Assembly: GCF_028009165.1 (NCBI RefSeq)
Contig: NC_079242.1
Span: forward strand, 1,302,001 to 1,366,000
Direction: 5' to 3'
Length of the DNA stretch: 64,000 bases
DNA from: Akanthomyces muscarius
Lineage: Eukaryota; Ascomycota; Sordariomycetes; Hypocreales; Cordycipitaceae
The notes under the pieces were generated by a model that did no database searches, was not told the DNA's origin, and saw only the letters and a program-made list of their open reading frames with translations. The position numbers and the translations under genes are program-made. Numbering within the stretch: position 1 is the stretch's first letter; the number at the start of each line of letters is the position of its first letter. Below, piece after piece: positions 55,901-64,000 of the stretch.

Positions 55901-57154
55901 GGGTGCGCGGAAAACGAAAACGAGGCTGCTTGCTTCCATCTCCGGGACCGCAAAACATCATGGCTAGTTGAAAGGCAGCAAAGTATACTTGGACTAGCGA
56001 GGCTTGGGAGAGGAAACCATGGCAGTGCAAAAAAAAAAGAAGAAAAAAATCTCCAGCGTTGAAAGCAACGGGATAGCACAAGGGGAGACAAGCTGGCGAT
56101 GCTGATGCACTTTTTTTTGCTGCGTCCTGCCATGATAACCAGAACCAGATCTCCGCTTAGTCCCCTCGGAATGACCATCGCTGTTACTCTTCCTCGCTCG
56201 CCAGCCTTGTCGCAATGTCCAAGCCCCCCCTCCTCCGGCTGTCGGTTCCTGTTTATTAGCTTGCGCTCGGTTCCTCGATCTCGCTCGGATGTCGACGACC
56301 CCCGCGCTTCCTCATTGCGCTGATAAACCTTGCTGGCGTGCATTTGAGATTGACATTAGCCGTTGAGCGATTCTTGCCCCTTTGATGTGAAGAAGGACAA
56401 CGGATGAGGAGAGAGCTCTGAGGGGGACGACAGCCCTTGTTGCTTGGCCACGCCTCTTCGTCTCTCAGAGTTCTCCAAGTATAGCAACAGTGCACATCCT
56501 CTCAACGCGGGAAATACAGAAGGGGCCACGACTGTTTACCCCCCTGTAGATTTGCAGCTTTCGCGGGAACAATCGAATAGACTGTGGCTGATTTTTGGCT
56601 ACGATGGAATGCATTCTGGTCTAGAGAAGAACCCGTCTTCCTTGAGATTGTAGTTGCGAACTATCCTGGGAAACCTGAACATGACTGGCACAGATACAAC
56701 TTTTCAAAGGTTCTGCTGTGGAACTGTGAGGCACTTCTAATAATCCATTGCAGGCTCCTTGCAAGCACGACCTCTTGCAGAATGTGCCTTAATATTCCCA
56801 CGACGCTGCTTCAGACGTAGACGTCCAGATGGAGGGCAAATTCTGCACACATGGCCACAGTCACAGTCATTGAGATCGATGTAAAAGTCAACCATTTTAT
56901 TCTTTTTTTCGTTTTATATCTTCAGCCTGGTTGTGCTCCTGCCTCGTCCCCCATGAGGACCGCTGGCAGCAATTACATGTCAATTCTAGAGTACATCCAG
57001 TTGCAACGTATGTTCCCTCAAGTGCCCAAACGCCGTTGTGCAAATTTTGAGGCAGCTTCTCCCTTTCCCCCGTCTCTCGTGAAAAAAACTGATTCAAAAC
57101 AATGCTTTGCTTATTTCCGTCATACTTTTTTTTTGTAAAAAAGAAACATTACCC
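49970..57154. other. second gene desert, upstream of the WSC gene
   Basis: About 7.2 kb between the WSC start and the eIF3a stop. No frame has family resemblance; open frames of 148-160 codons (52046-52498 +, 53109-53591 -, 55242-55688 +, 55894-56343 -) are not supported. It contains a run of about 19 A (50931-50949), A-rich tracts at 51691-51719, a T tract at 55569-55583, an imperfect GACAGG/CTGGACA repeat at 51139-51215 and an AGGTACCT site at 51374-51381. The left part is presumably the WSC promoter. Confidence 0.45.
51139..51215. repeat. imperfect GGACAG/ACTGGACAG microsatellite-like tract
   Basis: Overlapping copies of GACAGG, ACTGGACAG and GACTCGGACAG in about 77 bases, all noncoding. 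It looks like slippage-prone simple sequence. Confidence 0.75.
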
Positions 57155-60100
57155 TTACGCCTTGTTGCGCAGATGAGGAGGAACCCACTTGCCTCCAGCA
57201 CCACCACCAGCAGCGCGCGAAGGCGGCTGCTCAGGAGCCGCAGGCTCTTGCGACTCGGTCCGTCTAGGAGGAGGGGCATCACCGCGGGCAGAACCACCCC
57301 GTTCAATGGGAGCACCACGGGGAGGGAAGTTTCTGGGAGGAGGAGCGCTGTCCGAGGTCTCGCCAGAGGCCTCCTTGGCCGCTTGGCGCTCGCGCCAGCT
57401 GGGCTTGCTGCCAGCGAGGTTGAGACGGGGCGGGCCACCGGCAGAGGGACGCTCCTGGGAGTCGGTTCGCTCCATGGTGCGAGCAGCAGGAGCAGGAGCA
57501 GAAGCAGGGGGGGCGGCAGCATTCTTGGAAGCCTCTCTCTCGCGCCAGCTGCCACCGCCAATGACGGGAGGTCTGCGAGCGTCGCTGTCGGGAGCGGGTT
57601 CGGCGCCGCGGAGAGGACGCTCCTTCTCGGCCTTGCGGCGAGCGAGAGCTTCGTCTTCGCGACGTTGCTGAAGAGCCGCCTTCTCGAGCATCTCCTGACG
57701 CTCTTTGTCGCGCTGCTCCTTGAGCTTGGTAAGCTCAGCCTTGCGAAGCTCATCACGCTCGCGCTGCTCCTCCTTTTCGCGAGCGGCACGCTCCTCAGCC
57801 TCGCGGAGTTCCCTCTCCTTCTCCTCGCGCTCGCGCTTCTCGCGCAGTTTGCGGTCGCGGAACTCCTTCTTGCGAAGGGCAATCTGCTTCTCAAGCTCCT
57901 TCTCGGCATCACGGCGACGCTTCTCGAACTCGTCGCGACGGCGCTCATGGAGGTTCTCTCTGAAGGACTCATATATAGGCACTAGTCTGGTCAAGCGATT
58001 CTTGAGCTCGACATTGGCCTTGTGCAGCTCCTCGGAATCCTTGAGCTTCTTGGCGGTGTTCTTATCGTAGATGGCACGGTCCACCTCGCACTGTTGCTCG
58101 TAGTCCTCGGCCAGCTTCTTGCCTTCCTCCTTGCGGTAGGCACGTTCCAGATGGTCGATGCGCTTGCCAGTGACTCTGAGCTTCTCCTTGACGTCATGCT
58201 TCTCACGCTCAAGCTGGCTCAGCTTGATCTCACGGAGCCGGTTCGTGTCCAGATTCTCAATGTCATCCAGATTAATGTCGAGGCGCTTGCCATCCATCTT
58301 AAGTTCCTTGATCTGCTGCTCAACCTCGGCCCTACGGACCTTGTCGCGCTCCTCCTTCATACGTCTGGCCTCGCGCTCTCTCTGGTCATTCTCCAGACGC
58401 TTGTCCTCAGCCTCCTGGAGAGCCTGCTCTTTGAGACGCTTCTGGCGGGCGTTTTCCTTGTCCTTGCGAGCCTGAGCCTCAGAGGCTTCCTCCTTGCGCT
58501 TCTGGATAACGTCCTTGCGGGCAAGGATGGCCAAGTGCTCCTTTTCAGCACCAGCCTTGGCGCGGCTGAGGGCGGCGTTGCGGGCAGCCAGACGCTCCTT
58601 ATTGAACTCGGGGTCAATGTAGTGGCATGTTGTGAAAAGGGATCTGGCGAGGCGGGTGAGCTGAGATCGGACAATCTCAGAGGGAGTGCTCTGGAGACGC
58701 TGAACAGCACCGCCGTCAGCCTCGGCGGAACCAGCGGCGGAGCCACTGTGGCCAGCCTTGGAAGAAGAGAAGATATCGCTGTCAAAGCTAAGAACACCAG
58801 TGGCATGATCCATGCGGATGGCAAGGTCGCCCTTCTTGTTGCCGTTCATGATGAACTTCTCAATAGTGGGGCGGGTGATCTGGAAAGGCTCGGGGAACTG
58901 AGCCAGCGTCTGAACAAACTCAAGATCAACGGTATCATAGACTTGAGATAGCTGCTGGAACAGTCGGGTGAGAATCACCTGCTGCAGAGGTAGGATATAG
59001 CGCTCCATCTCGGAATCAGCACCAATCTTGCTCAGGATAGGAGAGATCTTCTGGCAAATGGAGAGAGGGTGGAAATCGACCTCGAGGATGTTGTAAAGCT
59101 CCTTGATCTCAGGGCGAGCACGCTGAAGGAGAGACTTGGAGAGCGCATCGCGGAAGAGACGGGAACGTGTAGGAGCCTGGGTCATGCCGAGAAGGTGCGT
59201 CAGACGCGAGTTCTTGTTCTTGCGGGCCTCGTCAAAGTCAATCATGGCGCCACGAGAGCGCGAGGTGCTGATGACGGGAATGGCGAGAGCAGACAGCAGA
59301 ACGAAGGAGGCGGCCTTCTGGAGATCAGCCTCAGTGGCAGGCGGGTTGTCAGCCTTCTTGCCCTGACCGGAAGCCACAAGAACAGCAGAGTGGCGGAGGA
59401 GGTTGTAGTATCTGGACCAAGCAGCGGCGTGGAACAGATAGTTCTCGCCGACGAGGAAGATGCGAGTAAGCTTCTCGTAGTAGTTGGCCATCATGACATT
59501 CTTGGGAGGACGCTTGCTGAGGTTGAGCAGAGTGTGAATATCCTCAACGCTGCGGAATGCCTCCTGCCAGAGCTCGAGCTCGACAGCAACATTCAGCTGC
59601 TGGAAGCGGGTCTCCAGATGACGCTGCAGGGTATCGGCATCGTTGAGGTTGATGGCGTGCATCTGCGAAGAGTACTTGGCAGCAGTCTGGACATGGTTGC
59701 GGAGAAGCTCGCAAAGTCTTCGGAACTCGGTCTTGCGGGTGTACTTGAGGCAGAAGTCGAAAGCCTGCGAGGCAGTGCTCTGGTAGAGGATCTCGAGGCG
59801 TGCGTTGTTGCGAAGGATGTCGAGAACGGTACGGTAAGCCTCCCAGAGGAACTTGAGCCAAGGGGTAACGATGGCGCGGTCGGTACGGTCGCGGGACTGC
59901 TCGCCCGAGACGGTGGCGAGGAGAATGGACTCAGGGGTCTCGGTAGCTTCCAAGTCTTCGACGTTGGAGTCGCCGCCAGTGGTGGCCTCGAGACTAGACT
60001 GGACTTCATCGGCCTTTTGCTGCGCAGCAGTCACCTTTTCGACGGCGAGCTGGATGAACTTCTTGAGGACGAGCTGTACGCCGGTTAGCAATGCGATCAA

Positions 60101-60499
60101 GGCCGAATCGTGGGGTAGATCGGTTCACGAACCTCGATGGTCGCAATGTTTGTGTTTTGAGAAATATTCTTATACTGGTAGAGGGCATCCTTGGCGAGCT
60201 TTCCCTTCTTCTGTTCGACGGAGAGTTCGACCAAGAGCAGCATAACGGGCTCGAGCGACGCGATGGGAACATTTCGGGAGCGTTTGCTGGTGATGTGCTC
60301 GTGAAGCAGAGTCAGAGCCGCCGGGGGCTGGCCGACCCCGATGAGCTCGTGAGCCCTCTTCAGCACATTTTCGGGTTTTTGGTGCGGTGGAGGCGGCTGT
60401 TGAATGAAGCGCGAGTTAGCATCTCGACAGGGAGGGGTAGTACGGTGGAAAGGGAGTCGACGCGAGCGTAGGCGACGGCGACGCAGTAGGACGCACCAT
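57155..60499 (-). CDS. TIF32: eukaryotic translation initiation factor 3 subunit A
   Basis: Three coding exons: 60499-60497 (the ATG alone), 60396-60133, 60073-57155, giving 1061 residues. eIF3a is the large PCI subunit that scaffolds eIF3 on the 40S ribosome. The N-terminus [20 protein letters not shown] is family-typical and lies at the exon 2 start, so the ATG must come from the separate exon in front of donor GTGCGT. N-terminal helical repeats and the PCI domain (to about residue 510) are followed by a long charged coiled coil ([15 protein letters not shown] repeats) and a C-terminal region rich in R, E, P and G with repeated WRERxA motifs, ending [13 protein letters not shown]. Donor 2 is GTTCGT. 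Length and order match fungal eIF3a. The 5' end diverges from the Hub1-like gene. Confidence 0.96.
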
Positions 60500-61177
60500 G
60501 ATGGGCAACTTCCTCTATAGAATTGCTTGAGCAAGTAGAGGAGAAGTTGATTTTTGGAGTTGCCGTCGCGAGCCAAGGGTTGTCTGTAAAACGGCTCTGG
60601 CGTGGCACTCTTTGCGTGTGAAGCCTAGTGGGACGAATTTTTCAATTTCGTGTGTGGACGCTATCCGAACACTGAGGGGCGTGGGGTCACGTGGCTCGGA
60701 TTGTTAGGTCATTCAGGCTATGACTCTGAGATTACAACTCCTTTCAGGCTGCGCCTTGACAGGGGAATTTGTTTGTTCAAACAAGTTAATATTATGATTC
60801 ATTTTATGGGCCTGTTACTATTAATTAGTGCCTCTCCGATGTAGAGTTGTGTAAAAATTTACGACATCTATGGTATGTATCAAGCTCAATCGTAGGGCAA
60901 CGTGAATAGCGCCATGCCAGGAGAGTCACCAATGCGCAGAGCCTATCTATCAAAATGGAAAGAACCGAGACCCTGCAGAAAACGCGATCCTGGAGAGCAG
61001 GATATAAATGTGCTTTATAGTATCAATATTGCGCTTAAGATGGCACTGGTGGTAAGGCACGATGGCAGGAGAAGACCAGATCACGTGACGTGAAGCTTTG
61101 ACTTCTGCCTTGAACCTGCAGAGCTTCGATCCATTCCTAAGAGCTTCACAAGCAGCTGTCAAAATCGTTGCACGGTC
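60500..61177. promoter_or_regulatory. divergent promoter TIF32 / Hub1-like gene
   Basis: 678 bases between two divergent start codons, A/T-rich around 60770-60850. No specific site is claimed. Confidence 0.45.
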
Positions 61178-61795
61178 ATGGCTGACTCTTCACGGCCGAG
61201 GTCTCGCTCGAGATCGCCGCGCCGCGCACCAAAAGGCAGCGGAGGATTCAGATGGAAGGATAAAAGGTCCGGAGACGGCAGAGATGACGGCAGAGATGGC
61301 CGACGCGACGACCGGAGGGACGACAGACGAAGCGATCGCCAGGGTTACCGAAGTAGGCGTGACAGAGATTTCCGAGACCGAGACCGCGATCGTGATACGC
61401 GTGATCGGGGGCGCGAACGTTCTCCTCGCCGCGACAGAGAACCTGCGCGAGAGGAAGGCCGCCGCCGCAGCCCCGACGACAAACCAAGCAAAGAAAAGCG
61501 AGGCGGCGAAGGCAAGAAGGAAAAGAAAGCCAAGAAGGCAGTTTCTCTTGCTGGCAAGGAACTTATTGTGGTTCACATCAACGACCGTCTCGGCACCAAG
61601 ACTGCGGTGCCCTGTCTTCCCGACGACACCATCGGCCAACTGAAGCTCATGATTGCGGCGCGCATTGGCCGAGAGCCGGGACAAATCATGCTGCGCCGCC
61701 AAGGAGAGCGCCCGTTCAAGGATCCCATCAGCCTGGCGGACTATGGCATCTCGAACGGTGTACAGCTGGATCTTGAGATTGACACAGGCGACTAA
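61178..61795 (+). CDS. Hub1/UBL5 ubiquitin-like protein with N-terminal RS/RD domain
   Basis: An intronless 205-residue protein. Residues 1-~115 are a nearly pure R/S/D/E domain (SRPRSRSRSPRRAPK; many RDRD and DRR repeats; ERSPRRDREPAREE). Residues ~126-203 are the ubiquitin-like fold of Hub1: LIVVHINDRLGTKTAVPCLP, DDTIGQLKLMIAARIG, PFKDPISLADYGISNGVQLD. NDRLG, DDTIG and the SLxDYxI block are Hub1 hallmarks. Canonical Hub1 is ~73 residues and ends in a Tyr-Tyr motif; here the end is LEIDTGD. Hub1 binds the tri-snRNP protein Snu66 noncovalently and helps use weak 5' splice sites. The RS extension suggests this version is built into the spliceosome directly; that is inference. Confidence 0.85.
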   Translation: MADSSRPRSRSRSPRRAPKGSGGFRWKDKRSGDGRDDGRDGRRDDRRDDRRSDRQGYRSRRDRDFRDRDRDRDTRDRGRERSPRRDREPAREEGRRRSPDDKPSKEKRGGEGKKEKKAKKAVSLAGKELIVVHINDRLGTKTAVPCLPDDTIGQLKLMIAARIGREPGQIMLRRQGERPFKDPISLADYGISNGVQLDLEIDTGD

Positions 61796-63692
61796 AGGAA
61801 TCAGCGCGAGTACGACGGGCGGCGTATTTTACGCTTGGCGCTCTGTAGCGAGCTTCGGTTATAGCTGCTTCTCGGGATGGGCAATGGCGGGATCAGGCTA
61901 TCAGTGACAGCATAGCGCCAGCTCCCGCATCAAAGACGTCGAACAGAGTGGACATTGCCACTCGCACTCGGATATGGCAAGACTGCTGTCCAGAGTTGTA
62001 TCAGTGCCCCTGCGATTGTATCAGTCTGACATGAAGCGACAGCCGGCTTTTGGCCAGCCCAATACAGAATCGGGAACGCTAGGGCAAGCATGGGGGCGTA
62101 TTACACAAGGCGCGATGATGCATCATGGGGATACATAGCCCCCAAAAGCAGCACGGAGCAGTTCTCTGTGGGCATAAGCAGCTCAGACGATGGTAGTCGC
62201 TGGTAGAACCGAGCAGACCAAGAATAGCTCTGTGGGCGCAGTGGCGCTTTCAGAGTTACAGACCTCCCATACACTACCAATAGTTAAACACAATGCATCG
62301 CAAAGTTACTGTCCCATCTACAAACAGACCGTGCTGAACCATAAGCGTGGACCAGGCAGGACGACTAGGCAAAGGCGGCGCGGGACCAGACCGTGTTAAG
62401 CAGAAACGGGGCGCCATGGTTGGACGGCGGTGCCAATAGCGCCAATAGCGCCAAATGCAGGCCTGGCCGGGGCAGGTTGGCTTTGGCTGGCAGGATGGTG
62501 TGCAGTGGCCCGGGCTGTGGGCAGTGGCACCTTTGTGGCTCCTCAGTGGCTCACAGCGACGCTGACGGCAAGCCTGTACTGGCAGCATCTCCACGGCGTT
62601 GTAAGAAAAAGGCTGTCGTGCAGCAAGTCGCAAGCTTCCGATGGCTTTTATTAGCAGGATCCCAATTTCCTTTGTGCAGGCGCACGAACCACCCTGCAGC
62701 GTTCTTTTTTCGGCGGCAGTGGCTGCGGTGCTACCATTTGGTCTGAACGCCTGTGAATAGCTGGAGCCTGTCAACCTGTGAAGCTGGTGCGGCCACTGCA
62801 CTGGTAAACTGTGCTAACCTGGTGCGCCTACGCTGCCGGAGCTTACCAGTACCTAATAAAAAGGAGGCCACTTGGGCTGCCGTCCGCAGCGTAGCTTCTG
62901 TCGTTTGCTTGGGCGCTCCACCTCCCCTAGCATGAACCCCCCCCCTCCCCGTCGAGCGTGCTCCCCTAATAAGCAGAGGCCCAAGGTACCTGATTACCTG
63001 CCCATTTACCTGCCTAAGCCAGGTACCTAGCGTCTTCCCCAAGACCGTTTTGCGCATCGCCATTTCCCACCTCTCTCATCGCCTCTCTCTTCCTCCCCTC
63101 CCGCACCAACGCCTCTTTCTTTTTCTCGCCTTGTCCCCCCTCGTCCAACCCAGCCCTCTTGCTGTCCCAGCGTCGTGTCGCTGCCCATACCGGCATCAGC
63201 ACAGTCCGTTTTATCTCCTCTGTAAGTTCGTTTCCTGTTTCAATTGCGACGATTCATGCAAGACGTGCGTGACGGGCGCTGTCTTGTGCTCCCGCCAGCC
63301 CCGAGAGCAGTGGCCCCTGGTGGAGATTTCAGGAGTTCGGACAGCCATCCGCGAAAAAACACAGCAGCACACAGCCTGCCAACCTCGACGAAACGCCGCT
63401 CCTGACGCTCTTGATTGACTGCCAACTCAATCAGCACTCTCTGGTCGACGCTGCGCCCTTTCTCCTTGTTTTTGCTCTCGTCTGCGCGCCCGCAGCTGCT
63501 ACACCAAGCTCTACGCCTCGACCAACACCAGCCCCCCGCACAAACAGCGCAAGCATTGCGAGCGTGTGAGAGACGAGACTGTTTACTGACAAGATACCAT
63601 TATTTCAGAACGAAAGACGCCGAATAATCGCGACGTCTTGCCCTTGTCATCTCGTTACGATCCCCTGACGTCGACTCTCCACTCCTACCACG
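61796..63692. other. spacer and G-gamma upstream region
   Basis: 1.9 kb between the Hub1-like stop and the G-gamma start. It contains AGGTACCT at 62984-62991 and 63021-63028 with further TTACCTG copies between them, a C-rich run near 62937-62948 and long CT-rich leader sequence at 63060-63150, typical of a filamentous-fungal promoter and long 5' leader. A candidate leader intron is listed separately. No gene was seen. Confidence 0.5.
63222..63608 (+). other. candidate 5' UTR intron of the G-gamma gene
   Basis: GTAAGT at 63222, a TTTACTGAC branch-like site near 63580 and an ATTTCAG acceptor ending at 63608 define a 387-nt leader intron, 84 bases before the ATG at 63693. An alternative acceptor (CCCGCAG) lies near 63497. 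No transcript evidence is available. Confidence 0.45.
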
Positions 63693-64000
63693 ATGCCTCA
63701 GTACGCTACGCGAGACGGCGACACGGCGCAGTTCAAGAAGAACAAGCAGTCCATGGCCGACCTCAAGCTTCGCAGGTTAACCGAGCTTAACAACCGTCTG
63801 CGTGAGGATCTCGAGCGCGAGCGCATCCCCGTCAGCACTGCTTCAAGAAGGTAAGAAACAACGTGACGGTCCGCCGTCAGCTGGGAACAGCGCGACTAAC
63901 GTGGTTGATAGTATCATTGCCTATTGCAACGGTACAAGAGATTATATGGTGCCGTCAGTCTGGGGTTCTGTCGCAAAGGGTGAGGACCCCTATGCACCGC
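63693..64000 (+). CDS. GNG1: heterotrimeric G-protein gamma subunit (partial, cut by window end)
   Basis: Exon 1 is 63693-63850, and exon 2 begins at 63912 and runs off the window; a clean intron (63851-63911) joins SRR to SIIAYCNGTRDYMVPSVWGS. The protein forms an obligate dimer with G-beta and signals from pheromone and nutrient receptors in fungi. Visible are the N-terminal coiled-coil helix (MADLKLRRLTELNNRLREDL) and the conserved C-terminal GTRDYMVPSVWGSVAKGEDP block. The farnesylated CaaX end lies outside the window. The symbol follows the Neurospora name. Confidence 0.92.

Overview
This window is nuclear DNA of a filamentous ascomycete. The evidence is: mostly short GT-AG introns (about 50-185 nt) with CTAAC/CTGAC-type branch sites, genes on both strands, long noncoding spacers, and a gene set typical of Pezizomycotina (WSC-domain wall protein, Q-rich PKA catalytic subunit, PXA protein, Hos4-type ankyrin protein, RS-extended Hub1). 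Protein flavour and a recurrent AGGTACCT palindrome in spacers suggest Sordariomycetes, probably Hypocreales; the genus cannot be told from the sequence alone. I see no CRISPR array, rRNA, convincing tRNA, intact transposon or viral sequence.

Layout. 0.5-13 kb: mitochondrial seryl-tRNA synthetase (+), a CorA-like membrane transporter (-) with reading-phase problems, PKA catalytic subunit (-), an L-type lectin cargo receptor (-) diverging from TIM13 (+), and an NSRP1-like splicing regulator (-). 13-27 kb: a zinc-finger/LysM/UBA-like protein (+), RSE1/SF3B3 (-) diverging from MSS51 (+), a PXA-domain protein (+) with a 1.24-kb intron, and a CENP-B-type HTH regulator (-). 26.4-35.1 kb is an 8.7-kb gene desert. 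35-47 kb: Rbg1/DRG1 GTPase (-) with three 20-21 nt micro-exons, a 1396-residue Hos4-like ankyrin protein (-), ALKBH6 (+) with a GC-AG intron, a DFG10/SRD5A3-type polyprenol reductase (-) and a small VOC/glyoxalase-fold protein (+). 47-57 kb: a secreted WSC protein (-) with a STEP-repeat stalk, then a second desert of about 7 kb. 57-64 kb: eIF3a (-) whose first coding exon is only the ATG, a Hub1 protein with an N-terminal RS/RD domain (+), and the start of the heterotrimeric G-protein gamma subunit (+), cut by the window end.

Most genes are housekeeping and do not form a single cluster. Three act in pre-mRNA splicing (NSRP1-like, RSE1, Hub1), three in translation (SerRS, eIF3a, Rbg1), two in mitochondrial biogenesis (TIM13, MSS51), two in the secretory pathway (lectin, DFG10) and two in nutrient/cAMP and G-protein signalling (PKA-C, G-gamma). 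Exon-intron models were built by hand: splice sites were required to restore phase and family-conserved sequence. All multi-exon models close to a whole number of codons except the CorA-like gene, and except the G-gamma gene, which runs off the window.
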